A stretch of DNA of 64,000 nucleotides from Eleginops maclovinus. Lineage: Eukaryota; Chordata; Actinopteri; Perciformes; Eleginopidae. Under the pieces are notes generated by a model. It was not told where the DNA came from. It made no database searches and was given only the letters and a program-made list of their open reading frames with translations. Below, piece by piece: positions 23,873 through 36,458 of the stretch; within the stretch, counting starts at the first letter, position 1; each line of letters opens with the position of its first letter. The translations under genes were made by a program, and so were the position numbers. The stretch is from NCBI RefSeq assembly GCF_036324505.1, contig NC_086371.1, positions 2,388,001 to 2,452,000 of the forward strand, written 5' to 3'.

Positions 23873-25329
23873 GAATACAAATTTGAACCTGAAAATGTGT
23901 CTTTTCTAAAGGCTTTAAACTCAGGACAAATCTGACCCTGTCCGTGTCACAGAGTTTTTTCCTGTCGTGCAAACATGACAGAGGACCCTTTTGGCCCTGT
24001 TGGCAATAACACTGCTCGCTGCAGGACAACACTGCCCGTAATGCGCTGCTCAATTATCCGTGCAGACAGATAGTGCGTTGGAGGTGAAGCAGGGCGTGGG
24101 ACCTCTGTGTGTAGTCACATATTAACCACTGATTCAACTTCACCTTTGAGCCCTTCATGGACGTGATGTCGGTTGAGTTTGGCTTCGTTGAACAAGCATC
24201 TCCTCCCCGTATCCTCTTCACTTCAGCCCCTCGATCCCCCGACTGCAGCGCGACCAGCCAGGCTCGCTGTGAGCCGTGCATGACTTAATCTGAGTCAGTC
24301 ATGAGATTATCCACGGGGCTTATTGGTATTATTGCCGGATGTGGCTCATTGCATTTCAGAGAGCAGCAGAATTCATTTCACTTAACGTGCGTTTGAGAAG
24401 CAATGCTTCGGAGGCAGCGGCACGGGGATGACTGATGACCCTGTCCGACCCGCTTAAAGGGTCCAATAGCGACACACACGTGTATATCCCTGCTTTTTGA
24501 CCCACCATTTAAAAGGAGCATACTGCTGCGTTTTACATATTTTAACTTGCTGTCAGGGGGTAGGGTTATTTCCTTTCAGGTGTCACTTCAGTTCAGTAAA
24601 ATACAATGGCCGACAGGGGCACATGTGCTACAATGGCCCAGAACACCATGACTTTGGCTAAATAAAAGAAATATTTACTCTGGGTCCACTCACAAGCTTT
24701 TCTTTGGTTGTTGAACTTGGATTTTTGCTCATTAAGTCACACTTATTCAAGTGTTAATTCCAGCTTTCAGTCACACCTCATGGTGTTCATAAGCCTACAT
24801 AGTCAAGGAGGTTTCTTGTGGTATAGAAGACAATGAGATGAAGAGGAAAAGTAGCTACTAGTGGAAATTATCGTCCAACACGCAGCAGATTTAATCTACA
24901 AACCTGCCTTAACGTTGGTAGATTTGTGTTAAGTGAGCTCATTGAGGGGCGCTTAATTGACTAACAATCATAACGTTTCTTTGACGGGTTAATCTGTAAT
25001 TGTTTCTCCAGTATGGTTGTCCCTTTCTCAGATGAAGGATCTCATCAAATCTAAAGCTTATTAAGGACGAAGAAATAAATGAGAATAACAAGAGAGTCAT
25101 TTTCTCTAAACACTAACAGCCAAGTGAAAAGATTAAGACGATTACAAATATTTCAGCTGATTAATGAATAAAAAATAAGCATCCGGAACATTGACACTGA
25201 AATTATTTTTTGTAAATAAAGATATAAACTGCGATGGATTATATTTCTAGTCTAAACTGATTCCTGCATCCTCCTTTAAGGTAGGAATCAATGGCTTAAT
25301 TCGAGATGTATTCAGTGGATGGGAGGGGT

Positions 25330-25620
25330 GAAGTGTGACCAAACAAGCAGAGACTTTGGCCGGCCCGTTTGTGAACCAGTGCGCCCGCTGGTTAATTGTT
25401 AACTGGGAGATAAACGCTGTGTATTTGCCGTTTGCCTTGGAGAGCGGCCAGCTCGGCCCCGGCCTCATCACAGCAGCTCAACTGTTCAATACACAATTCT
25501 CCGAAGCTGTCAATAATTCACCGCTGTTTGGTGATATCTGCTGCTTAAAGCCACACTGGAGGGAAGGAAATCAATGGGCAGGAGAAATTATAATTTCACT
25601 TTCATGCTTTCTTTAACCTT
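25330..25620. promoter_or_regulatory. Candidate conserved non-coding element in intron 2
   Basis: A repeat-free stretch with balanced composition and paired homeodomain/HNF1-like words (GGTTAATTGTTAAC, TGTCAATAATTCACC). The call rests on its look and on position between the two coding exons; conservation was not tested. Confidence 0.25.
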
Positions 25621-26639
25621 AACCTCTGGATCAGTGGTTGCCACGGTCACCCCGGGCTAACGGTGACGGTCTGTCACAGTCTGTGATCCTGAGCCGGCAG
25701 GAAACCAGATATTTATTAAGTGGCAGTATCAACCCGAGTCAGTGCTACAAAGGAAATCCCCTTACAGATTCTCTTGGCTGCTTTCACCATTTTAAACTCC
25801 CTGATTTCCTGCTTAAATGTTCAATAAATGTGCAGTTGTGATATTTATCCCAACATGGACAATGTCATATTCTGCTCTTCATCAAATCTTCCGGGTGTAA
25901 AATGTTAAAATCATTCATGGCTGCGGTATCACGTCTACACATACTCTAGATTTTAACGTGTTAGCGGTTAATTCCCCAAAAATGTAGATTCTTGGACCTT
26001 CTTGGATTATCCTTTCTCCTGCCTGTACACTCACACTGAAGATACAGCCAGCTGCTAGTTAGCTTAGCCTAGCATAAAGACTTCAAACGGGGGAAACAGC
26101 TAGCCTTGCTCTCTTAAAAGCCCTCCAATCAAAATCTCTGTAATGAAGTCATAATATATAGTTTCTTAGTATTGTTGTTGTCATATTTGTGTAATCTTTT
26201 TGGACTGATCAGGCTGGTTGTGTCTCCCTCTTTACATCTCACTTTATATGTATATCACAGACACGAGAGTGGTGTTACTTTGTCCAACAAACACATGGCG
26301 TCTCAGCTTGATTCTAAAAAAGAGCTGTGTCCGTTTGCCCAAACAACATGAGCTCATTTTGTGTCTGAATACAATCAAATAATATCCTTATCTTGATTTA
26401 AAGAAGTGTATTTGGCTGAGTGCACGCCTGGCTAGGACCAAGTTCTGTGTTAAAAGAAAAATGACCTTTAAAAACATTCATTCCCAGGTGAAGCTTTAAG
26501 AAAATGCTGACAGAGCCTGGGACATTTAAATCAGCTCAACATCTACTTCATTTAGAAAACTACACAGCGACCTACATTTCTATACAGCAGCAATGGCACT
26601 GAATAAATGCAATTAAAAGGTATTAGATGTGTAGATAGA

Positions 26640-26890
26640 AAAGGCGTCCTAATGAGTACATCCTAAGTGATGTTCTGCTGACTGATCGTACCTCCTAATT
26701 GAGTAATTACCTCCATTTACTTTGGGTTTGGGCGTACGAGGCCGGATGGTGTCCGATGTTGGTCCATCCTCTGCAGTCTCCTAATGGTCCCCGAGAAGCC
26801 AGGGCTTTTCTGATAATGAGAGGAACATTAACATTCACTCATCTGCCCATTAGATTCCAATGATCCGCTGCACGGCCGTTAGTTGTTGTT
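26640..26890. promoter_or_regulatory. Candidate conserved non-coding element in intron 2
   Basis: Repeat-free and dense in homeodomain-type words (CCTAATTGAGTAATTACC, CTGATAATGAG, CCCATTAGATT). The enhancer call is an inference from composition. Confidence 0.25.
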
Positions 26891-27325
26891 GTGTGGGTGT
26901 GTTCGCTAAGCTATGAGCGTCTATTATGTTTCACACACAGAAGAAACAATTTCTCCCCCTCAGGAAATCACAAAGGGGTTTGTTGTGATGCATTAGTTAT
27001 GGTAGTGACTCTTGGAAAGTCCAAGAATCTAAATAATCATTAAATTGTAACTGAAGTTATAATGGGAAACAAAAGGCTGACAGTTACTTCTTATGAATCA
27101 ATCCAAGATGAAAACAACCCTCCGGACTTTTATTGCAAATGTTTATGTGTTCAATAGAGAAGATATCCTTTCAGTAATGGAAACCAAATCAAATCAGACA
27201 CATGGCTTCATCATTTCAATGTGTTGTTTCTCCAAGTTATGTTCTGCAACGATGTGAAGCAGCTCCTTAATGTTGTTTGGATGAAGTACAACTTGTTTTA
27301 ATTGCTAAACCTCTTGTCCTTGCAG

Positions 27326-29569
27326 GTCAGGGCCAACGACGCCGACACAGGCACCAACGGAGAGATCGACTACAGCCTCCATCAGGCAACAGAGGCAGTC
27401 CAGAACCGTCTGCGGATCGACCGGTCTACGGGCATTATCTACGTCAAGGGACTGGTGGACCGCGAGGAGGAAAGCTTCCTGAAGTTCTTTGTGTTCGCCA
27501 AAGATCGTGGGCCCAACTCCAAGAACTCCAAAGTCCTGGTGACCATCAACGTCAGGGACCAGAACGACAACCCCCCTGCCATCGAGATCCGTGGTATTGG
27601 CTTGGTGACGCACCACAACGGGGTGGCCAACATCTCTGAGGACATGCCCATCGGCACACCGGTGGCGTTGGTCCAGGTGTCGGACCGTGACGAGGGGGAG
27701 AATGCGGTGGTGACATGCGTGGTTGCTGGTGACGTCCCGTTTCAGCTCCGCCCTGCAAGCGAGTCCGCAAACGATCGGAAGAGGAAGTACTTCCTCCAGA
27801 CAACTACCTTGCTGGATTATGAAAATAAAAAGGATTACAGGATTGAAATTGTCGCTGTGGATTCTGGAAACCCCGCGCTGTCCAGCAGCAACTCCCTCAA
27901 AGTTCAGGTCACGGACATGAATGACAACACGCCAACCTTTTCCCCTTCACTGGTTGAGGTATATTTTGCAGAGGGCAACCAGCCAGGTGACAAAGTGCTG
28001 GATATCTCGGCTACAGATGCAGACAGCGGCTCTAACGCAGAGCTGGTCTACAGCATCATCGACCTCCCAGCCACCAGGCTCTTTGAAATTCAATCCAACT
28101 CTGGAGAGATCCGTGTGAAGAACATGCTGGATCGGGAAGAGACGGAGCAGTATAAGTTTCGTGTGGCGGCAGCGGACAAGGGCATTCCTAGCAAAACTGG
28201 CACTGCTACCGTATCGATTAATGTTCTGGACCGCAATGACAATGACCCCAAATTCATGCTGAGTGGCTACAGCTTCTCCGTCATTGAGAACATGGCTCCA
28301 CTGAATCCTGTAGGCGTAGTCACCGTCACTGATGCCGATAAGGGTGAGAACGCCCGAGTGAGGCTGTTTGTGGAACCGGACAATGGTAAATTTGTCATCC
28401 AGAATGGCACAGGAACCATCCTGTCCAGCATCTCCTTCGACCGTGAGAAGGAGAGCACCTACACCTTTCGCCTGAAGGCTGTAGATGCTGGTGAGCCACC
28501 TCGATCCTCCTATGTGGGGGTGACAATCAACGTCCTGGACGAGAATGACAATGCTCCCTATGTCACCAAACCGGCTAACTCCTCCTATAAGTACATGTCC
28601 CCCGTCACCCCGCCGGACACCCGGGTGGAAGTGGTAGAGGCTGAGGACATTGACTCTGGACTCAATGCTGAGCTGGTCTACACCATCACAGGCGGTAACC
28701 CGTATGACCTGTTCTACATCTCGCCCGACAGCGGAGAGATCACACTGGTGCAGGAGTTCACCGGGAAGCACAACGGGCTGCACCGCCTGGTGGTGAAAGT
28801 CAGCGATAAAGGCAAACCTCCCCGCCACACCACCGCCCTAGTCCATGTGTTTGTCAATGACACCAAGTCCAATGTGTCCTTTATCGAGGCGCTGGTTGGA
28901 CACAGTCTCTACACCCCTCTGGACAGGGACATTGCCGGAGATCCCAACTACGCCCTTGCTCAGCGCAGCAACATCCTGTATGGCAGCCTCGCGGGTATTG
29001 CTGGTGTCATTCTGGTCATTGTCGCCGTGGTGGTCATCAGACACCGACTGCAGAAGGAAGCCAAGAGTGGCTACCAGGCTGGAAAGAAGGAGAGCAAGGA
29101 CCTTTACGCTCCCAAGCAAGGCCCCAAAAATGGCAAAGGGAAGAAGAGCAAAAAGGGAAAAGCTCCCAAACCGGCGAAGCCCCTGGAGGAGGACGAGGAG
29201 GCCAGCCTGCAAAAAGGCCTCAAGTTCAACCTCATCAACGACGCGGTCAACGACAGTCCCAGAATCCACCTGCCCCTAAACTACCCACCGGGAAGCCCCG
29301 ATCTGGGTCGCCACTATCGCTCCAACTCCCCCTTACCATCCATCATGCTGCAGCCACAGTCGCCCTCCGCCTCCAAGAAGCACCAGGCTGTTCAGGACCT
29401 CCCCGCCACCAACACCTTCGTGGGAACGGGCGACAACAACTCCACAGGCTCCGACCAATATTCGGATTACAGCTACAAGGCCAACCCGCCCAAATACAGC
29501 AGCAAACAGGTAGGAGTCTACGCAAACACGTACCAAAGGGACATCTGTTGGACCAACCGGGTGTGGTAG
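27326..29569 (+). CDS. pcdh1: Protocadherin-1, coding exon 3 (EC3-EC7, transmembrane helix, CM1 and CM2, short tail)
   Basis: Continues residues 271-1017 in phase 0 from the acceptor ttgcag at 27,320-27,325, so ...HSVLQ joins VRAND.... Calcium motifs mark EC3 to about 355 (DADTGTN 275-281, DQNDNPP 348-354), EC4 (DRDEGEN 390-396, DMNDNTP 467-473), EC5 (DADSGSN 501-507, DRNDNDP 572-578), EC6 (DADKGEN 606-612, DENDNAP 675-681) and EC7 (DIDSGLN 711-717, to about 783). N-glycosylation sequons lie at 372, 630, 688, 781 and 786. The membrane helix is about 820-841, followed by basic residues. The cytoplasmic part holds a lysine-rich stretch (about 856-888), CM1 (about 921-950, PPGSPDLGRHYRSNSPLP) and CM2 (about 954-987, KKHQAVQDLP...NTFVGTGD). 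CM3 (RRVTF) is absent. A donor after Q998 (aaacag|gtagga, 29,509/29,510) would lead to the long tail; read-through adds 19 residues ending CWTNRVW. The total of 1,017 residues compares with 1,060 for the human short form. Confidence 0.97.
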   Translation, partial: VRANDADTGTNGEIDYSLHQATEAVQNRLRIDRSTGIIYVKGLVDREEESFLKFFVFAKDRGPNSKNSKVLVTINVRDQNDNPPAIEIRGIGLVTHHNGVANISEDMPIGTPVALVQVSDRDEGENAVVTCVVAGDVPFQLRPASESANDRKRKYFLQTTTLLDYENKKDYRIEIVAVDSGNPALSSSNSLKVQVTDMNDNTPTFSPSLVEVYFAEGNQPGDKVLDISATDADSGSNAELVYSIIDLPATRLFEIQSNSGEIRVKNMLDREETEQYKFRVAAADKGIPSKTGTATVSINVLDRNDNDPKFMLSGYSFSVIENMAPLNPVGVVTVTDADKGENARVRLFVEPDNGKFVIQNGTGTILSSISFDREKESTYTFRLKAVDAGEPPRSSYVGVTINVLDENDNAPYVTKPANSSYKYMSPVTPPDTRVEVVEAEDIDSGLNAELVYTITGGNPYDLFYISPDSGEITLVQEFTGKHNGLHRLVVKVSDKGKPPRHTTALVHVFVNDTKSNVSFIEALVGHSLYTPLDRDIAGDPNYALAQRSNILYGSLAGIAGVILVIVAVVVIRHRLQKEAKSGYQAGKKESKDLYAPKQGPKNGKGKKSKKGKAPKPAKPLEEDEEASLQKGLKFNLINDAVNDSPRIHLPLNYPPGSPDLGRHYRSNSPLPSIMLQPQSPSASKKHQAVQDLPATNTFVGTGDNNSTGSDQYSDYSYKANPPKYSSKQVGVYANTYQRDICWTNRVW

Positions 29570-30957
29570 TCACGCTGGGACTTATTTGGCAAAGCCGATA
29601 TTCTTCCACCAAAGCTGCACTGATTCCCCTGCACAGCACCCACTTCCAAACGGCTGTTATCTCTTTTGTGTTTTAGGTTTGGTTTGGATGTGTTCACCAT
29701 TTTCTGTTCTGTTCTTTTGTTTTTTTGGACATCACACTATTCACACCATGAAAGATTGCATAAGGGATAGACCAAATATGGGCATACCAATATTTATCTG
29801 CTGTAAGACCATAACCCCAACCCCCAAAAAATGAACTCTGATGATCCAGAACATGTCGAGGGCTGATATTCTGTATGTTTGTGTTGATTTATCATGCTGT
29901 GGTTGATTTTGATACAATTACACGTAAATTAATTAAGAGTTTCTGACATTTTCCAAGCTTTATAAATCTTAAAAAGCCAGTAAACAACTAAATGAAACCA
30001 AGGTCAGACTTTGGATATATGAAAATGTTAATTCCCGGTTGATATCCCATATGGGTCTATCCTTAACTTCTATGTGTTTTCCTTTTGTTTCATGTGTGTT
30101 CAGTTCACTATGGGTTAAATGAAGGAAGTTATGAGTTATCGTTCACATGTGTTTTGACTGCGACCATTGAGAGGTTCACACTGACATCCTCATTAAGTTC
30201 GAATGTGTTTTTTTTTCTTTTTTCTGGAGGGCTGACTCTGGGTTTTAAAGCTGCTCTTTATGGCCGGATCAGCTAGTTGAAGTGTGACAAAGAAGAGTGA
30301 CTGTGAATTCCTGAGCTTTTTTTTTTTTTTTGGTACCCATTGCCCATTGTTTCTTTGGCTGCGAACTACACTGGCTTTAAGGAGCACTTTAGAGTGTTTC
30401 CATCCAGTTCAGACCAATTTAAGTAATTTCAGTTCAGTCAGGGAGCCAGGCAGTGAAGACAAGAAGAAAGGGAATATAAAAAGGAAGGAAGGAGGGTTGT
30501 AAAAAAGCCAATACAGTATGAAGGAAAAGGTACACTAAGACTAAATGCAACCATTTCTTAACCTCCTGTCAGGTCAGCTGAAATACGGCTTTTAATTTTG
30601 CCGTGTTCCCAATCACTGGGGTTTAAAAAGTCAATAGTTTGCACAGATTAATGGCAGGTAATTTTCCAGGCGCCCGCTTTCGCCTTCTTTTACCCAGAGT
30701 GCCTTGCTCTATTCTATTTAATGTAAAAAAAAAAAGGGGGGGGGGGGATATTGGAGGTGGATATAGGGGCCATTAACGGCGTGATGGTGACGAGCTTTCA
30801 CGCCGCATTGGCTGTTTTGTGATAGAACAAAATGTCACGTGCACTGTGAAAAACCGCGGAGACAATCACATAAAAGATGTTCATGCTGTAAATATAAATG
30901 TTGAACATTCGGTTTTGTTTTGTACTTTTTCCTCTGCTGTTTATGTTGCAACATTAT

Positions 30958-31055
30958 CGTGTGTGTGTCCAGTGTGTGTGTGTGTGTGTGTGCTTAACAA
31001 GTGCATTTCATTATTCTCCCTGCTTTCTAGACTTTATGTTCACCTGTACCAAAGA

Positions 31056-31140
<85 letters not shown>

Positions 31141-31294
31141 CTGCATAATGACTGTCATCATCCATCGCATATATGGAACAGACTCTTTGCTTGTTCGGCT
31201 GGCCTGTTAGCACTCATGCTAGGTTAATATTTAACCTGCAAACACCTGAGCTGGCTCTTCAGATTTAAAGACACGAGGCCTGGTATCGACCCCG

Positions 31295-31340
<46 letters not shown>
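30958..31340. repeat. (GT)n and two (AC)n arrays downstream of exon 3
   Basis: Short GT 30,958-30,991 with one interruption; AC 31,060-31,139; AC about 31,296-31,340. The first two lie within the possible 3' UTR of the short isoform. Confidence 0.95.
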
Positions 31341-31344
<4 letters not shown>

Positions 31345-31421
31345 GTGTACTCTTCTCTGGGGAAAGACATGTACAGTGTTCTTTTGTTGTGTTTTTTACC
31401 GTTAAAAGCAGATTCTATTTC

Positions 31422-31427
31422 AATAAA
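31422..31427 (+). terminator. Candidate polyadenylation signal AATAAA
   Basis: First AATAAA downstream of the short-isoform stop codon. A second copy at 31,627-31,632 sits in a near-palindromic context (caataaactttattg) and could act on either strand. Motif evidence only. Confidence 0.3.
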
Positions 31428-32878
31428 CATGTTGCTTAAATGTTTTTAAAAAAGTGGCGCTCTCTCTCTCATTCTCTGCATTCATTGGGTGGTTAAAGTG
31501 GGCGGGGTTACAAACAGGAAGTGGGAAGAGGTACAGTATTCCATTTTCATTTCCATTCCTCACACGGAGAGAACTTGTGTGTTCACAACAGGATGCAAGT
31601 GTTTTTATATAAGTACTTCTCAATGCAATAAACTTTATTGATAAAATTAAAGCAGACAGTACATTTGGTTTAAAATACATGAAGATATGCATACATCTAA
31701 ATAAAACCGTTAAATATAAGCTAATACATGATGCTATTTAGGTAAAAACAAAGAGATATAGTGTGTAATTTACACATGTAAGGCTGCAACGTCAACTAAT
31801 GTATCAGAAAACTATCAAGATAATGAATTATGGCTTTATTTTCATGCAAAATACCCAGAAAAGTTGGGGTTTTTCTGGGGTTTGGTTTGAGAAAAAGTGC
31901 ACTCAGTGTCATTTTTACTATTTCAGACATTTTTTAATGAAAATAATTGTTGTTTATGTACATTTAGGTCTAGAAAGCTTCAAGTATTTATAGATATATC
32001 CAAAATATGATTGGTAAATATATAAGGAGGGATGCAAATGATGCTAGGAAGTGCATTGAATAAATAATATGATGTAACTTTATACAGTGGATGCTTTACA
32101 TGCATCTATTGATAGCTACGATTAGGGAGGTTATTGATCCAGCGCAGAGAATGTCAAGCCAACGGCAGCCAATAAAGCTTCCAGAATAGATGTATAAAAA
32201 CTGTCTTTATCATAGCCATATGACAGGTTATATACAGAGGTTATATACAGAGGTTATACTGTATTCATTGGCATTTTAAATAGAATTGTATTTACATGCT
32301 CTTACTCAGAGATTGCCATTCCTAAATGTCATCATCAGAAATGTATTTTTAGACACTGACTTCCAATAAATATGGATACACTTTTTCCATAGCTGCTGCA
32401 TATTTACCTTGTCACCACGGCTGCTCCAGATTCAGAGTATAAATATGAATGTTTGGAGGATGTTTCCTGAAAAAAACACACCTTTATTAAGAACTGTAAA
32501 GTCATTTTGTGGGATATGGTACCTTCATTACAATAACTCCTAAGTAAGTGCTCAACTCAATTAAATGTGTATATATATTTATCTAAATGTAGTATTATGA
32601 CAAAGATCTAGTAGATTTGAGCCATTTCATCCCCAAAAAGTTACTACAAGAACAGTATAAACCAATCAATTGTCTTTAAATGTATTTATTGTTTCCAAAA
32701 AATATTGTGTGAATACAAATAAATTAATAATAAATCAATGAATAAAAATCAATTCAAAAAACTGAAAAAACATCAAGAACATTTTGAAAGTATTGCAGAA
32801 TGAATCAACATTTTCTCTTCATAACAGTCCACATGAACCATTGCGTCTGTCACTTCAAGGCTACAGCTGCCTACCTGC

Positions 32879-33502
<624 letters not shown>

Positions 33503-33596
33503 TAGCCTGTCATTCAGTTTATATAAGCTCTGCGCTCTCTCCCACACACTCACTATGATTTCATGGATTGCAACAGGCACAGTTACATATTTCCAT

Positions 33597-34027
33597 GTAA
33601 ACAATCAGAGAAAGGTCAAAGTGTTACGCATGTTGTTCGTGTTATTAAAGGACAATTTGCACATTTATAGCTTTGAAATTCAGATTTTTGGGACATAAAC
33701 TGGTATCAATGGGAATATATTGATCAATGGATGACACCAACAGCAGGGTGTTGTAAAAGATGGCCATTTCTGACCTCTTTCTGTCACAGAACTATTTTGT
33801 TGTAGACCAGCGAATCCCTACGCCTGCTGTTTACATGTAAACAATCAGAACAGCGTTAAAGTCTGATTATTAATGGACAATTTAAAACCTTTAAGTTCAG
33901 ATATTTTGGACGTAAATTGTCTGTGATGGGGATATATTGATGAATGGATGACATGAAGCTCTTCACACCAACAGCAGAGTCTCTGAACTACTTTGTTGTG
34001 GAGCTGCGTATCCCTACGCCTGCCTCT
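33597..34027 (+). repeat. 240-bp tandem duplication (two copies)
   Basis: GTAAACAATCAGA starts copies at 33,597 and 33,837. Shared blocks follow in order: GGACAATTT, TTCAGAT.TTTGG, GGAATATATTGAT.AATGGATGACA, CACCAACAGCAG and TCCCTACGCCTGC. Copies have diverged by substitutions and small indels. Confidence 0.85.
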
Positions 34028-34343
34028 CGTATCACGGCGCCTATCTGAAGGAGAACAGGAGGCTGCAGCCTGTTTGCACAAACACCACTTCATCCAAATC
34101 TGCATTTTTCCCCTCTGCTGTTAAGTTCTTGAGTTTGATTAATGATCTGTTGCAACTTTCAAGTCGACACGAGATGCACAAAAGACTTCTTAGTGAAGGG
34201 GAGATATAAAGGTTTCAGTATGTTTTAAACAAATCAACTGACAGCAAACACAGACAGAGGAATGTATGACACTTACACGTCTTGTTCAGCAGGATCATCT
34301 CCACATATTAAAACCACTTTATGATTTCTGAAGTAAAACGCTA

Positions 34344-34700
34344 ACGTTAGGCTATAAAGGAACTACAGCACGGTCACATGACTTCACCACCGCTAAGCTA
34401 AAGGAGGCTAATGTTGGGCTATAAAGGAACTACAGCACGGTCACATGACTTCACCACCGCTAAGCTAAAGGAGGCTAATGTTGGGCTATAAAGGAACTAC
34501 AGCACGGTCACATGACTTCACATCACCACCGCTAAGCTAAAGGCGGCTAATGTTGGGCTATAAAGGAACTACAGCACGGTCACATGACTTCACCACCGCT
34601 AAGCTAAAGGAGGCTAATGTTGGGCTATAAAGGAACTACAGCACGGTCACATGACTTCACCTCACCAACGCTAAGCTAAAGGAGGCTAATGTTGGGCTTG
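34344..34700 (-). repeat. 72-bp minisatellite, array B (5 units, inverted)
   Basis: Reverse complement of the array A unit. Several units lack five bases (cgtca on the sense strand), giving 67-bp units; others are 72 bp. Both flanks match other copies once inverted: 34,814-34,834 (atctcttcagcttgtgttaa) corresponds to the sequence near 41,791-41,812 beside array D, and 34,290-34,343 corresponds to the right flank of array C (40,320-40,375). Confidence 0.95.
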
Positions 34701-35202
34701 AGGACGTTAAGTCGTTTATTTATTCACTTTTTTATGAGACGTAGAAGCTTCGGACATTCACCAGTGGCGTATGTACTGATATATTTCATGTCTAAGGACA
34801 ACATCGTTAAATCTCTTCAGCTTGTGTTAACCACAGATCTTTTTTCAGGGTTCTAACCACAAACAACAAACCATAGACTATGAGACGAGGGAACAAAAAG
34901 GGTTGTAAAATACTGACTCATTCCTGGGCTTTAGGACTCATTCCTGCAGCACTCCAACGTCCATTGGCACACATATCATTCCACAGTTAATTTAGAAAAA
35001 CAAATATAGTCACTTGGTATAGTCAGAATTCAAAAAATACACTTTTACTTTGGACAAAATAGTGCATGAGTAAATGACCAGTACTTTTGGAGGTATGATT
35101 GTAGTAAAGGTATTGCAGTACCATCGTAGCATTACAGGTTACGTGTGTTTTCACAGGTTAGAACAAGTAAAGAGCAGCAGATACATCTCTGAGTGATGGA
35201 GG

Positions 35203-35398
35203 TGGTGTGTGTGTGTGTGTGTGTGGGGGGGTGCACCTGATTTCAAAGGGGCCATTGTATTGCACACACACACACACACACACATGAACGATTCACATGA
35301 TTTCCCCTCTAAAACACACACATTCCCACATTCCTGAACATGAACATCACTCAGCACATCGTGATCCTCTCCGGCCCTCATTGTATCTGTATTTGTTA

Positions 35399-35482
<84 letters not shown>

Positions 35483-35490
35483 TGTATGTA
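35203..35490. repeat. Cluster of (GT)n and (AC)n arrays
   Basis: GT 35,203-35,224 followed by a G run, AC 35,262-35,284, GT 35,398-35,490. Confidence 0.94.
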
Positions 35491-36031
35491 CAAACAGATG
35501 AGCTTGTCAGACAGGTATGACTGCTTCCAAAGTCCCGCTGATTCGAAGGGAAAACATTTGCCACTCTGCCGACAGATGATCTGATGTGTGATGGATAGGA
35601 CTGCACCGAGTCCCTTGATCCTCCTTAGCAATGGTCCGCTCCCCTTAGCAACGGTCTGATAGCGAAATACACCAGAACTCTGTGATGTCCAAATTGATCA
35701 CATTCGAGTATTCAACTGGACCGTGTACTGAAGATGATATCCGATGAGATCCTTTTACAATTTAAACACTGTTTTTTTTTAACGTTATGTCCTGCTTGTA
35801 ATCCACAATTTTTTCAGAAATCTAACTTTGCAAAATCATTCTGCAGAACGCCCCTACTCAACCTCAAAATGAAGCTAGATGTTCTTTCCACCCCTGGTAT
35901 AAAAAGACCAGAAAGAAAGAGTAACATATAGCATGTTCTCGGTTCCTTTGGTTAGTGAGTTTATTTTAGACGATCTATAGAGAACCTGGAGAACCGTGAA
36001 GGAACTCCTCAGTCTCCCATTCAGCCTCCCC

Positions 36032-36032
<1 letters not shown>

Positions 36033-36066
<34 letters not shown>
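36033..36066 (+). repeat. (CT)n microsatellite
   Basis: A CT run of about 34 bp within a pyrimidine-rich stretch 36,010-36,080. Confidence 0.93.
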
Positions 36067-36069
<3 letters not shown>

Positions 36070-36146
36070 GTCTCCATCTATCTCGGTCGTCCCCTCAGGG
36101 CTGTGATTGTATTCGAGCCACTGAGACGACTCAATACAAAAGATCA

Positions 36147-36263
36147 GTGTGTGTGTGTGTGTGTGTGTGTGCGTGTATGTGTGTGTGTGTGTGTGTGTGT
36201 TTTACTTTAATGTGGAGCCAGAAAAACAAAAAAATATCTAGAAATAAATTTGGTAGTGTGGTA

Positions 36264-36312
<49 letters not shown>

Positions 36313-36381
36313 TTGCCACCTGCTCCAACAACACAAGCGAAGTGGAACGGAATCAGGCCTGAGGCTTCACACACACACACA

Positions 36382-36458
<77 letters not shown>

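Larger units (their letters stand above)
22506..27325 (+). other. pcdh1: Intron 2 of pcdh1 (4.8 kb)
   Basis: The intron is bounded by gtcagt at 22,506 and a pyrimidine-rich stretch ending ttgcag at 27,325, and interrupts EC3 in phase 0. It has no dinucleotide microsatellite. It holds two dispersed-repeat fragments (22,668-22,800 and 23,767-23,872) and two stretches with an enhancer-like look (25.33-25.62 and 26.64-26.89 kb). I found no coding sequence in it. Confidence 0.9.
29570..31427 (+). other. pcdh1: Possible 3' UTR of the short pcdh1 isoform, overlapping the start of intron 3
   Basis: After the read-through stop (29,567-29,569) the DNA is unique and T-rich, with no canonical AATAAA until 31,422-31,427 (caataaacat). 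A second AATAAA lies at 31,627-31,632. If the short form ends at the first signal, its 3' UTR would be about 1.86 kb and include GT and CA arrays (30,958-30,991 and 31,060-31,139). In the long form the same DNA would be intron. The poly(A) site is inferred from the motif only. Confidence 0.35.

Noticed and set aside
27277..27639. Alternative-frame + strand ORF over the start of exon 3
   Set aside because: Overlaps the phase-0 pcdh1 frame, which carries cadherin motifs; this frame carries none.
27947..28828. 293-codon frame on the - strand opposite exon 3
   Set aside because: Antisense shadow of the cadherin repeats.
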